From CAVTWS01 sp963732655 (lineage in GTDB: Bacteria > Actinomycetota > Acidimicrobiia > Acidimicrobiales > SHLQ01): 64,000 nucleotides of DNA. Shown piece by piece: positions 55,907 through 64,000 of the stretch. The position numbers were made by a program, and so were the translations under genes. The stretch is taken from positions 62,001 to 126,000 of the forward strand of contig CAVTAI010000013.1 in NCBI GenBank assembly GCA_963732655.1, written 5' to 3'. The stretch's first letter is position 1, and each line of letters opens with the position of its first letter. The notes under the pieces were generated by a model. The model ran no database searches. It saw only the letters and a program-made list of their open reading frames with translations, and had not been told where the DNA came from.

Positions 55907-56668
55907 ATGACCCTTTTGCAGACCATCCCCCGCACCCCGATCAGCACGACCGCCGCATCGGCCCGTGACGCCGTCAAGGTCTACGGCGACGGCGCCACGG
56001 AGGTTCGTGCGCTCGACGGTGTCGACATCGACTTCCCCAGCTCGACCTTCACGGCCATCATGGGACCGTCCGGTTCGGGCAAGTCGACCTTGCTCCACAG
56101 CCTGGCCGGCCTCGACCGCCTGAGCTCGGGCGACGTGTACCTCGGCTCGACGGCGTTGTCGACGCTCAGCGAGCGTGAGCTCACCCTGCTGCGCCGTGAC
56201 CGGATCGGGTTCGTGTTCCAGGCCTTCAACCTGGTTCCGACCCTCTCGGCGGCCGAGAACATCACCCTCCCACTCGATTTGGCCGGTCGCCGGCCTGATC
56301 CGGGCTGGTACGACCAGGTCATCTCGGCCGTCGGGCTGGGCGAGCGGCTTCGTCACCGTCCGTCGGAGCTCTCGGGCGGCCAGCAACAGCGGGTCGCCGT
56401 GGCCCGGGCGCTGGTCAGCCAGCCCGAGGTGATCTTCGCCGACGAACCGACCGGGAACCTCGACAGCCGCACCGGTTCGGAGATCCTCGGTTTCCTGCGC
56501 CACGCCGTCCGGGAGTTGGGCCAGACCATCGTCATGGTCACCCACGATCCGGTGGCGGCCAGCTACTCCGACCGAGTCGTCTTCCTGGCCGACGGCCGGG
56601 TGATCGACGCCCTCGATGCCCCGACGCCCGAGCGCGTCATCGATCACATGCGCCTGCTCGGCGCCTGA
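55907..56668 (+). CDS. ABC transporter ATP-binding protein (MacB/LolD-like)
   Basis: 253 residues. Walker A GPSGSGKST, Q-loop FVFQAFNLVP, signature LSGGQQQRVAVARA, Walker B VIFADEPTGNLD, H-loop VTHDPVA. The NLVPTLSAAENI segment marks the MacB/LolD/FtsE class that drives permeases without a transport channel. TCGGAGG lies before the ATG. It pairs with the permease 36 nt downstream. Confidence 0.94.
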   Translation: MTLLQTIPRTPISTTAASARDAVKVYGDGATEVRALDGVDIDFPSSTFTAIMGPSGSGKSTLLHSLAGLDRLSSGDVYLGSTALSTLSERELTLLRRDRIGFVFQAFNLVPTLSAAENITLPLDLAGRRPDPGWYDQVISAVGLGERLRHRPSELSGGQQQRVAVARALVSQPEVIFADEPTGNLDSRTGSEILGFLRHAVRELGQTIVMVTHDPVAASYSDRVVFLADGRVIDALDAPTPERVIDHMRLLGA

Positions 56669-56704
56669 ACCCCAGTACACCGTTCAAGAAACGAGGAGAC
56701 AGCC

Positions 56705-59254
56705 ATGTTTCGCCTCACCTGGCGCAGCCTGCGGGCCAACCGCATCCGATTCACCCTGACCGCCCTCGGCGTGACGTTGGCCGTCAGCTTCGTCGTGTCG
56801 GCGTTCGTGCTGGCCGACGGCCTTCGATCCTCCTTCGGGGAGGTGTCAGAGGAGATCGCCGCCGGAGTCGATCTCGAGGTCCAACCGGTCGCACCCGAGT
56901 TCGGCGATCCCGAGCGGCTCGGCGTCAACGACCTCGCCGCGGTCACCTCGGTCGACGGCGTTCGTTCGGCGGTGCTGGCCACCGAAGCCGAGGAGAACAC
57001 CGTCCGGCCCATCACCCCGGACGGCGAGGAGATCACCGTCAACGGACCACCCCAGCTGGCCTTCAGCTGGGTCGACGACGCGGACCTCGCCCAGTTCAGC
57101 GTGGTCGACGGTCGGGGCCCCACCGGGCCCGGCGAATGGGTGGTCGACGTCGACAGCGCCGACCGTCACGACTTCGTGGTCGGGGACACCTACACCGTGA
57201 TCTCCTCGACCGGGCGGCACGAACTGGAGCTGGTCGGCACCACCTCCTTCGGGTCCGACAACGAGACCCTCGGCGCCGTGCTGATGCACGTCGCTCCGGA
57301 CCAGACCGACGCCATCTTCGGGCCGTCGGCGACCGACTCGATCTCCATCGCGCTGGCCGACGGTGCCGATGCCACGTCTGTGGCGACGGCCATCGAGGCC
57401 GCGGTGTCCGGGACGGATGTGGTCGATCAGCAGACCGTCGAGGCCGACCAGAACGACGACTTCGGCGAGGGCATCGACATCGTGCAGAACATCCTCCTGG
57501 CGTTCGCGGGAGTGTCGCTGTTCGTCTCGATCTTCATCATCACCAACACGTTCGCCATCGTGCTCGGTCAGCGCACCCGGGAGCTCGCCTTGCTGCGGGC
57601 CGTCGGCGCCGACCCGTCGCAACTCCGCCGTTCCGTGATGGGCGAGGCTCTGTTGCTCGGTCTGTTGTCATCGGCGGCGGGGATCGCCGGAGGTGTCGGC
57701 TTGGCCTACGGGCTCCGCGGGGCAATGTCGGCGATGGGGCTCGATCTGCCGGACGCTCCGACGATCGTGGCCGCCCGCACGGTGATCGCTGCGCTGATGG
57801 TCGGCGTCGGGGTGACCCTGATCGCCGCCTGGGGTCCGTCCCGGCGGGCGTCTCGGGTTCCGGTTATCGCCGCCATGCGTGATGTGGAGACGACCGGAAA
57901 CGGGGTGGGCTGGCGGCGAGAGATCGCCGGAGCCAGTTGGGGCCGCATCGGCGTCGGCTCCGTCCTGCTGGCCCTGGGGGGCGGGCTCGGCGTGGCGGGG
58001 CTGACCGGTCTCGGATCGACATCGAGCACGCTGACCGCGCTCGCCGTGGGCGCCATCAGCTTCTTCGTCGGCGTGACGATGGTGAGCCCGCTCTTCACCC
58101 GCCCGGTCACCTCGGCCATGGGCTGGCCGCTCCGGCGGACCATGGGCGTGGCCGGTGGTCTCGCTCGGCGCAATGCCGGCCGCCACCCGCGGCGCACGGC
58201 GACCACTGCGGCGGCGCTGATGATCGGCCTGTCACTGGTCAGCATGGCGCTCGTCGTCGGTGAGTCCGTCAAGGCCGAGATGCGTGAGGCAGTCGGTACG
58301 GCGTTCGTCGGCGATTACGTGGTGAGTGAGAGCTCGTTCTCGGGTTTGCCCGTCTCCGTCTACGACGACATCGAGGTTCAGAGTCCGGTGGCCTCGATCA
58401 GCCGCTTCCGGTACACGGACGTCAAGGTCGACGGCCGTGTCGAGGCGATTGTGGCCGCCGACCGTGGTCAGCTCGCCGACGTGATCGACCTGGAGATCCG
58501 GGACGGCAGTGTCGGCTCCGGCGACCGCTCGCTGCTGGTGTCGGCGGAAGAAGCCGAGTCCGCAGGACTCGTGGTGGGCGACCAGGTGAACGTCGAGTTC
58601 GCGACGGGTGCCCGGACCGACTTGACGGTGGCCGGCATCTATGAGGACAACGCGATCGTCACTGAGCCGTACCTGTTCGACAACGCCACCTTCGAGGTGG
58701 AGGGCGTCGACGCCCGCCTCGACTGGCTCGGTCTGGTGGTCGATCCGAGTGTGTCGGCCTCCGAGCTCGACACGGCCTTTGCACAGCTCGAGACGGCCTA
58801 CCCGATGGTCGAGGTCCAGGACTCCGGTGAGTTCCAGGATCGGCTCGAAGGCCAGATCGACAGTGCGCTGGCCGTGCTGAACGTCCTCGTGGCCCTGGCC
58901 GTCATCATCGCCCTCATGGGCATCGCCAACACGCTGGCCCTCTCGGTGGTGGAGCGCACCCGGGAACTGGGGCTGATGCGGGCGGTGGGGATGAGCCGGC
59001 GCCAGCTGCGGCGCATGGTGCGGCTCGAAGCAGGCCTGGTCGCCGGGTTCGGCGCCGTGCTGGGCGTGTTGACCGGTGTGCTGTTCGGGTGGGCGCTGGT
59101 GACGGCGTTGCCCGAGGACCTGTCGTCGATCGTCGCCATCCCGTACGAGCGCATCGGGATCCTCGTCGCCATCGCCATCGGTTCGGGACTCCTGGCGGCG
59201 TGGTTCCCCGCTCGCCGGGCCGGCAAGTTGGCGGTGTTGGACGCCATCGCCTGA
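56705..59254 (+). CDS. ABC transporter permease, two FtsX-like domains
   Basis: 849 residues. An N-terminal helix (RFTLTALGVTLAVSFVVSAFV) and periplasmic MacB-like domain are followed by an FtsX domain near residues 260-400, further helices to about 480, a second outer domain, and a second FtsX domain at about 710-849 (LAVIIALMGIANTLALSVVERTRELGL). GAGGAGA precedes the ATG. In this class the ATPase cycle moves outer-face domains to extract lipids, peptides or antibiotics, or to signal. The TCS upstream suggests inducible protection. Confidence 0.9.
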   Translation: MFRLTWRSLRANRIRFTLTALGVTLAVSFVVSAFVLADGLRSSFGEVSEEIAAGVDLEVQPVAPEFGDPERLGVNDLAAVTSVDGVRSAVLATEAEENTVRPITPDGEEITVNGPPQLAFSWVDDADLAQFSVVDGRGPTGPGEWVVDVDSADRHDFVVGDTYTVISSTGRHELELVGTTSFGSDNETLGAVLMHVAPDQTDAIFGPSATDSISIALADGADATSVATAIEAAVSGTDVVDQQTVEADQNDDFGEGIDIVQNILLAFAGVSLFVSIFIITNTFAIVLGQRTRELALLRAVGADPSQLRRSVMGEALLLGLLSSAAGIAGGVGLAYGLRGAMSAMGLDLPDAPTIVAARTVIAALMVGVGVTLIAAWGPSRRASRVPVIAAMRDVETTGNGVGWRREIAGASWGRIGVGSVLLALGGGLGVAGLTGLGSTSSTLTALAVGAISFFVGVTMVSPLFTRPVTSAMGWPLRRTMGVAGGLARRNAGRHPRRTATTAAALMIGLSLVSMALVVGESVKAEMREAVGTAFVGDYVVSESSFSGLPVSVYDDIEVQSPVASISRFRYTDVKVDGRVEAIVAADRGQLADVIDLEIRDGSVGSGDRSLLVSAEEAESAGLVVGDQVNVEFATGARTDLTVAGIYEDNAIVTEPYLFDNATFEVEGVDARLDWLGLVVDPSVSASELDTAFAQLETAYPMVEVQDSGEFQDRLEGQIDSALAVLNVLVALAVIIALMGIANTLALSVVERTRELGLMRAVGMSRRQLRRMVRLEAGLVAGFGAVLGVLTGVLFGWALVTALPEDLSSIVAIPYERIGILVAIAIGSGLLAAWFPARRAGKLAVLDAIA

Positions 59255-59274
59255 ACCCGCCAGGCTGAGCGGCC

Positions 59275-60252
59275 GTGAGTTCGAGTCCCACTCCTCCTCA
59301 GGCCGCCAGCCGGCAGGTGGTGGTCGTGGGGGCGATCAACGTCGACTTCGTCGTGATCGCCCCCCGGCTGCCCGCCCCCGGCGAGACCGTGGTGGGCGAC
59401 GGTATGACCGTCCACGGGGGCGGCAAGGGAGCCAACGCGGCGGTGGCCGCCGCCCGATCCGGGGCGGCGGTCTCGCTCGTGGGGGCGGTCGGCACCGACA
59501 GCACCGGTCGAGATGCTCTGGCCGACCTGCGGGCCGATGGCGTCGACGTCAGGTACGTCGCGGAGCTGGCCGACCGGCCGTCCGGGGTGGCGTTGATCGT
59601 GGTCGACGAGGCGGGTGAGAACCTGATCGCGGTCGGCGCCGGGGCCAATGCGGCGGTGGCGGCCGATGCGGTGGCTGAGGCGCTGGACGACCTGCTTCCC
59701 GTGGCGGGATGCGTGCTGGTGAGCACGGAGATTCCCGTACTGGCGGTCGTGGCGGCCGTGCGAGCGGCCCACGCGGCAGAGGTGTTGTGCGTGCTGAACC
59801 CGGCGCCGGTGGTGCCGGGTCTGGCCTCCGCTCTCGAGTCCGGTCCTATCCTCACGCCGAACCGGGGCGAGCTCGCCGACCTGGTGGCAGCGGTCGGTGG
59901 TGTCGATGGCGATGTGGTACCGGGCGACGGCGTCGAGGCCTCGGCTCGGGTCCTGGCGGATCACACCGGGTCTCCTGTGGTGGTGACTTTGGGCGCCGAA
60001 GGCGTCCTGGTGATCGACGGTGACGTCGTCGAGCAGATCCCCGCATGGCCGGTCGAGGCAGTCGACACGACGGGGGCTGGCGACACCTTCAACGGGGTCT
60101 TGGCCGCCGGCCTGGCGGGCGGCCTGCCGCTCATCGACGCAGCGCGGCGAGCGGTCGTCGCAGCAGCCTTGTCCGTCTCCCGGCCGGGAGCGCGCGGTGG
60201 GATGCCCACCGCCGCGGCGCTCGACGCAGCGGTCCTGGAGGCGGGCGCATGA
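59275..60252 (+). CDS. ribokinase-like PfkB family sugar kinase
   Basis: 325 residues from GTG 59275. VVGAINVDFVVIAPRLPAPG, the substrate motif GGKGANAAVAAARSG, and the C-terminal DTTGAGDTFNGVLAAGL (catalytic Asp) fit ribokinase closely. It phosphorylates ribose released by the nucleoside hydrolase that overlaps its stop, so the pair forms a small nucleoside-salvage unit. Another pentose is possible. Confidence 0.9.
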   Translation: MSSSPTPPQAASRQVVVVGAINVDFVVIAPRLPAPGETVVGDGMTVHGGGKGANAAVAAARSGAAVSLVGAVGTDSTGRDALADLRADGVDVRYVAELADRPSGVALIVVDEAGENLIAVGAGANAAVAADAVAEALDDLLPVAGCVLVSTEIPVLAVVAAVRAAHAAEVLCVLNPAPVVPGLASALESGPILTPNRGELADLVAAVGGVDGDVVPGDGVEASARVLADHTGSPVVVTLGAEGVLVIDGDVVEQIPAWPVEAVDTTGAGDTFNGVLAAGLAGGLPLIDAARRAVVAAALSVSRPGARGGMPTAAALDAAVLEAGA

Positions 60253-61154
60253 CCCTTCCACTGATCATCGACTGCGACCCCGGCGTCGACGACGCCTACG
60301 CCCTCGCCTTTGCCGCCCACAGCCCCGAACTCGACCTCCGGGCCGTGATCGCCGTCGCCGGCAACGTGCCGCTGGAACACACGGCCCCCAACGCCAGCCG
60401 GCTCCTCCAGGCCTTCGGACGCCCGGACGTGCCCGTCGCCGCCGGCGCGGATCGGCCACTCGTCCGCACCAATCCGGTGTTCCGCCGTGTGCACGGAGTG
60501 AACGGGCTCGGCGACGTCGACCTGTCGACCCGGTTCGACGCCACCGTCGACCCTCGGGGGATCGATCGGTACGTGACGCTCCTCGACGGCGCGCCCGAGG
60601 GTTCGGTCACCATCGCCGCCGTCGGTCCGCTCACCAATCTGGCCCTGCTGCTCGCGCTGCGTCCGGATCTGGCCGACCGGGTCGGGCACCTGATGGTGAT
60701 GGGTGGCTCGATCGGGACCGGCAACGTGACGGTGCACGCCGAGTTCAACGTGTGGGCGGACCCCGAGGCGGCCTATCGGGTGCTGGTCGAGGCTCCGTGG
60801 CCGATCACCGTCGTCGGCCTCGACGTCACGAATCGTTGCTCGTTGCCTCCCGACGTCGTCGCTGCCCTCGGCGAGCGCTCTCCGGCCGGTCGGATCCTCG
60901 CCGACATCGTGCGCGGGTATCTGGACCAGACCGGGACCTGGGCCATGCACGACCTGCTGGCGGTGGCGGCGCTGGTCGAACCGAGCATCATCACCACCGC
61001 GCCGGCTTCGGTCCTCGTCGACACCAGTGTCGGGCCGACCCGGGGCGAGACGGTGTTCGACCTCTCGCCGGCGGTTGGTGATCGAGTCGTGCAGGTGGCG
61101 ATCGAGGTCGATGTCGACCGGTTCGTCGAGCTGGCCCTCTCGCGCCTGACCTGA
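60249..61154 (+). CDS. inosine/uridine-preferring nucleoside hydrolase
   Basis: 301 residues. The calcium motif DCDPGVDDAYAL (D-x-D-x3-D-D) starts at about residue 8; further ligand regions are VGPLTNLALLLALRP, VMGGSIGTGNVTVHAEFNVWADPEAA and WAMHDLLAVAAL. Splits nucleosides into base and ribose. ATG at 60249 overlaps the kinase stop; the reading from 60045 has no matching extension. Confidence 0.92.
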   Translation: MTLPLIIDCDPGVDDAYALAFAAHSPELDLRAVIAVAGNVPLEHTAPNASRLLQAFGRPDVPVAAGADRPLVRTNPVFRRVHGVNGLGDVDLSTRFDATVDPRGIDRYVTLLDGAPEGSVTIAAVGPLTNLALLLALRPDLADRVGHLMVMGGSIGTGNVTVHAEFNVWADPEAAYRVLVEAPWPITVVGLDVTNRCSLPPDVVAALGERSPAGRILADIVRGYLDQTGTWAMHDLLAVAALVEPSIITTAPASVLVDTSVGPTRGETVFDLSPAVGDRVVQVAIEVDVDRFVELALSRLT

Positions 61155-61181
61155 ATCGCGCCCCGGTCTGTCGAGCACCGC

Positions 61182-61187
61182 TACGGT
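61182..61187 (+). promoter_or_regulatory. putative -10 (TACGGT)
   Basis: TANNNT 6 nt before GTG 61194. Confidence 0.35.
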
Positions 61188-61193
61188 GCGGCG

Positions 61194-62276
61194 GTGCGAT
61201 ATGCGGATTGCCCGGGGACGTCGGTCCAGCTCCTGATCGACGCGCCGGCGGAGCGGGTATGGGACCTGGTGTCGGATCCGGCGCGGCCGGTGGCGACCAG
61301 CGATGAGCTGCAGGAGGCGGCGTGGGGACGGCACCCTTCGGGTGAGCCCGGTGTCGGAAGCACGATCATGGGCACGAACCGCAACGACGCCCTCGGTCAG
61401 TGGACGACCACCTCGTACGTCACCGAATGGGAGCCGGGCCGGTGTTTCTCCTGGGCGGTCGTCGACATCGAGGCCAGCGCCGCCCGTTGGTCGTTCGAGC
61501 TCGAGGCCCAGGGCCAGAAGACGGTGCTGCGCCAGCATTACCGCGTCGGTCCCGGGCCATCGGGTCTGTCGATGGTGATCGACCAGATGCCCGACAAGGA
61601 GTCGGCGATCATCAGTTCCCGGCTGCGGGGCCAGGGCCTGAACATGATGCGGACCCTGGTGTCGGTCAAAGCCGAGGCCGAAGGGAGCAACGCGCTTCCA
61701 CTGCGGTTGTTGCTCGTTCCGGGTGGGGGCGGGTCCGACCCGGCTCACTGGCATCACGCCTGGGCGGCGGCCGACGACCGCTGCCGCTGGGTCGATCAGG
61801 CGGACCCGTTCGGCGGGACGCGCCAGGACTGGGTCGCCACGCTCCACCGGGTGATCGGCGAGTCAGCGTCGCCGACCGTCCTCGTCGCCCACTCGCTCGC
61901 CACCGTCGTGGTGGCCCATTGGGTGGCCTCGTGCCGGGCCGCCTCGAACCGGGCGGCGGGCCACGCCGGGCCGGTGGTCGGGGCGCTGCTCGTCGGCCCG
62001 GCCGATGTCGAGGACTCGTGGGCCGAGCCCGGCAGCTTGTACAGGAGGTTCGCCCCGATCCCCGTCGATCGGCTGCCGTTCCCGTCGGTCGTGGTGGCCA
62101 GCACGGACGACCCATACATCACCGTCGATCGGGCCCGCTCACTCGGCTGGGCGTGGGGCTCGCAGGTCAAGGTCCTCGGGGCCCACGGCCACCTGGGTGC
62201 CGACACCGACCTCGGCGCGTGGCCCGAAGGCCGGGCGTTGCTCGACGATCTCATCTCCGAGCTCGGAGTGGCCTGA
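61194..62276 (+). CDS. SRPBCC ligand-binding domain fused to RBBP9/YdeN-like serine hydrolase
   Basis: 360 residues. Residues 1-160 are an SRPBCC (START/Bet v 1-like) domain: VQLLIDAPAERVWDLVSDP at the start and GQGLNMMRTLVSVKAEAE at the end. From about 168, LRLLLVPGGGGSDPAHWHHAW, VLVAHSLATVVVAHWVAS, VVASTDDPYI and GAHGHLGADTDLG match RBBP9/YdeN alpha/beta hydrolases with Ser, Asp and His in place. The nucleophile elbow reads AHSLA rather than the usual AHSLG. These families are usually separate genes. The 3' end overlaps the convergent sigma-factor gene by 26 bp. Confidence 0.8.
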   Translation: MRYADCPGTSVQLLIDAPAERVWDLVSDPARPVATSDELQEAAWGRHPSGEPGVGSTIMGTNRNDALGQWTTTSYVTEWEPGRCFSWAVVDIEASAARWSFELEAQGQKTVLRQHYRVGPGPSGLSMVIDQMPDKESAIISSRLRGQGLNMMRTLVSVKAEAEGSNALPLRLLLVPGGGGSDPAHWHHAWAAADDRCRWVDQADPFGGTRQDWVATLHRVIGESASPTVLVAHSLATVVVAHWVASCRAASNRAAGHAGPVVGALLVGPADVEDSWAEPGSLYRRFAPIPVDRLPFPSVVVASTDDPYITVDRARSLGWAWGSQVKVLGAHGHLGADTDLGAWPEGRALLDDLISELGVA

Positions 62277-62881
62277 ACGCCCGATTCGGGACCGGGGACT
62301 CGGCGCTGAGGTCCATCTCGAGCGCCAGGAGAGCACGAAGGCGGGCGCGTCCCCGATGCAAGAGCACTCGTAGGTTGCCGTCGGTGATGCCCAGGAGCGT
62401 CGCCGCTTGCTCGGGCCCGATGTGCTCGATGTCTCTCAGGACCACGACCCGTCTCTGCGCTGGCGGCAGCCGTACCAGGAGCGCTCTCACCCTTGCCGCC
62501 ACCTCCTCCGCCATGATGTGGTCGTCGACTTCGTCAGCCCACGGAGCCGGCGGGATCTCCCACGATGCCGGACGCGGAGAACCGGTCGGCCACGTCGGCC
62601 TCGGGACGGCCGCAGCGGCGCTCTTGCCGCGCCGCGCACCGAGCCTGGTTGCGCAAGACGTGGAAGAGCCATGTCCTGAAGGACGATCGCCCCTCGAAGT
62701 GGTCGATGCCGCGCACGACGGCCAGCCAGGTCTCCTGGGTGACCTCCTCGGCCACGGCGCGGTTACCTACGGTCGCTTCGGCCAACCGCAGGAGTCGGGC
62801 TTGGTAGCGAGTGAGGATCTCCACGAACGCGCCCTCATCGCCCGCCCGCAGCCGGTCGACGAACTCTTCGTCGTCGTCCAC
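62251..62881 (-). CDS. ECF RNA polymerase sigma factor, apparent frameshift near 62550
   Basis: About 209 residues after correction, from GTG 62881 (8 nt after the -10-like TAGCGT, so leaderless). Region 2: EEFVDRLRAGDEGAFVEILT, EEVTQETWLAVVRGI and WLFHVLRNQA. Region 4: AARVRALLVRLPPAQRRVVV and LLGITDGNLRVLLHRGRARL. They are in different frames; removing one base of a GCCGGC run near 62547-62552 joins DRFSASGIVGDPA to APWADEVDDHIMAEE, as in related sigma factors. No anti-sigma gene is adjacent. The gene ends inside the convergent hydrolase gene. Confidence 0.82.
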
Positions 62882-62889
62882 ATCGACGG

Positions 62890-62895
62890 ACGCTA
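62890..62895 (-). promoter_or_regulatory. putative -10 (TAGCGT) of the sigma-factor gene
   Basis: TANNNT on the minus strand, 8 nt before the GTG at 62881. Confidence 0.35.
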
Positions 62896-62943
62896 CACCT
62901 GTCGCGCGGCGACGTCAGGGGGCATCTGGTCACCCGCGGATGG

Positions 62944-64000
62944 TCAGCGCCTGGCTTCCAGGATCAGGTTCAGCGGGGTCTCGGCTGCGCGTCGGAAGCG
63001 GGTGAAGCCGGCCTCGTTGAGGACCTCGCCCAGACGGGCCTCGCCGGCCTGGGCGCCGAGCCCGAGGCCGACCTCCTGGGACAAGGAGTTGGGCGTGCAG
63101 ATCGACGCCGACGCCGTGTACAGGAGCGCGGCCATGGGGTTGCCCGCGATGTTGTCGGCCCGACCGTCGATGGCGAACGGCTCGACCAGCAGCACCGTTC
63201 CGTCGTCGGCGAGGTGGTCGAGCGCGTAACGAGCGATGCCGACGGGGTCGCCCATGTCGTGCAGGCAGTCGAAGAAGCAGATCAGGTCGTAGGTGCCGGT
63301 GTAGCTCTTGGCATCGGCGACCTCGAAGGTGGTTCCGGCGCCCGCTCCAGCTTCCGCGGCACGTTCACGTGCTGTCGCGATCGACGGTGGGTGGAAATCG
63401 AATCCGCTGATCTTCGCCTTCGGGAAGTGCTGGGCCATGACCACCGCTGAGGCGCCATGCCCGCACCCCACATCGGCCACCGTGCCTCCGGCGTCGAGCT
63501 TGGCGGCCACACCGTCGAGCGCATTGATCCAGTTCGGCAACTCGGCCCGGTAGCCCGTGCGGAAGAACCACTCCGTTCCCGAGAACAGGCACGGGTGGTG
63601 ATCACCCCACGACAGAGCGCCGTCGGAGCGGAACGCCGCGGCCACCTTCGGCATGTCGATGAACAGCGAGCCCAAGGCGTTCATGGCGCGGGCCACGAAG
63701 GCCGGCGAACCGTCGTCGGCCAGCGCCATCGCACCTTCAGGAGTCAGCGTGTATCGATCGGTTCCGGCGTCCCAGGTGAGGAGCCCGCCGGCCGCCTGGC
63801 CGTCGAGCCACTCACGCACGAGCCTGGGGTTGCATCCCGACGCGCCCGCGAGGTCAGTTGCAGTGGCCGGTCCGCGAACGGCCAGCAGCCTGTAGAAGCC
63901 GAGCTCGTCGCCGAGCCAGATGGCGAAACAGAGCGCGCTGCCGGTCATGTGACCGACCATCTGGCCCATGAATTCGCCCAGCTTCTCCTCGTCGACGGTT
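62944..64000 (-). CDS. class I SAM-dependent methyltransferase (start beyond the window)
   Basis: At least 351 residues; the frame stays open to the window edge, where TVDEEKLGEFMGQMVGHMTG reads like the true N-terminal region, so the start lies just outside. A winged-helix dimerisation domain (FYRLLAVRGPATATDLAGAS, REWLDGQAAGGLL) is followed by a Rossmann domain: VADVGCGHGASAVVMAQHFP is the SAM loop, and SGFDFHPPSIATARERAAEA follows. It resembles Rv2258c-like methyltransferases, encoded beside mscR in Mycobacterium tuberculosis. Its product, S-adenosylhomocysteine, would be cleared by AhcY. Substrate unknown. Confidence 0.85.
   Translation of the reverse strand, partial: TVDEEKLGEFMGQMVGHMTGSALCFAIWLGDELGFYRLLAVRGPATATDLAGASGCNPRLVREWLDGQAAGGLLTWDAGTDRYTLTPEGAMALADDGSPAFVARAMNALGSLFIDMPKVAAAFRSDGALSWGDHHPCLFSGTEWFFRTGYRAELPNWINALDGVAAKLDAGGTVADVGCGHGASAVVMAQHFPKAKISGFDFHPPSIATARERAAEAGAGAGTTFEVADAKSYTGTYDLICFFDCLHDMGDPVGIARYALDHLADDGTVLLVEPFAIDGRADNIAGNPMAALLYTASASICTPNSLSQEVGLGLGAQAGEARLGEVLNEAGFTRFRRAAETPLNLILEARR

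Overview
This is a high-GC bacterial chromosome segment, almost certainly from an actinobacterium. I infer a deep-branching lineage such as Acidimicrobiia. The reasons are coenzyme F420 genes (cofD, cofE) with three luciferase-like F420/FMN oxidoreductases, a mycothiol-dependent formaldehyde dehydrogenase (mscR) with its metallo-hydrolase partner, a complete four-gene conservon (cvnABCD), a DUF3499 protein, and the backbone order cofD/cofE ... manB - Trm112 - ahcY ... comF - hpf - secA - prfB - ftsE - ftsX - M23 peptidase. There are no rRNA, tRNA, transposase or CRISPR features. Many operon heads look leaderless, with a TANNNT -10 hexamer 6-9 nt before the start codon.

Layout. 0-5 kb (minus strand): F420 oxidoreductase, cofE, cofD, gmd and a GDP-sugar epimerase/reductase, tightly overlapped. 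5-14.7 kb: a very large family 2 glycosyltransferase with an Asp/Tyr-rich insertion, DUF5719, a thioredoxin-like protein, ftsH, DUF3499, a CPBP protease and a small zinc-ribbon protein. 14.8-20.6 kb: polysaccharide membrane proteins (a PTPS-related GT-C-like protein and a GtrA-GT2 fusion), manB and Trm112. 20.6-23.8 kb: a hipBA toxin-antitoxin pair beside ahcY.

24-36.7 kb is the most distinctive part: an eight-gene, translationally coupled minus-strand operon of three APH-fold kinases, two GT4 enzymes, two GT28/MurG-like enzymes and one MsbA-like ABC exporter. A NarL-type two-component system and a divergent Ser-rich membrane protein stand upstream. It lies between ahcY and comF, where many actinobacteria carry mtrA-mtrB-lpqB. 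A motif shared by the upstream regions of the kinase/regulator pair and the operon suggests co-regulation. I read it as a dedicated system that makes, phosphorylates and exports an unknown glycoconjugate.

36.7-45.5 kb is the conserved housekeeping/divergome run (comF, hpf, secA, prfB, ftsEX, M23 hydrolase). 45.6-48.6 kb: mscR - MBL hydrolase - Rieske - F420 oxidoreductase, a coupled detoxification operon. 48.7-53.7 kb: tyrosine phosphatase, conservon, F420 oxidoreductase. 53.8-59.3 kb: a two-component system with a MacB-like ABC transporter. 59.3-64 kb: ribokinase-like kinase, nucleoside hydrolase, an SRPBCC-hydrolase fusion, an ECF sigma factor and a methyltransferase cut by the window edge.

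Quality warning: six genes (epimerase near 4711, GT2 near 5382, GT4 near 25800, GT4 near 30240, mscR near 46551, ECF sigma near 62550) are split by what look like single-base indels, several in repeats or G/C runs. Because intact family signatures lie on both sides of each break, assembly error is as likely as real mutation. The window is also rich in short tandem duplications (18-32 bp), several of them at gene ends and containing the stop codon.
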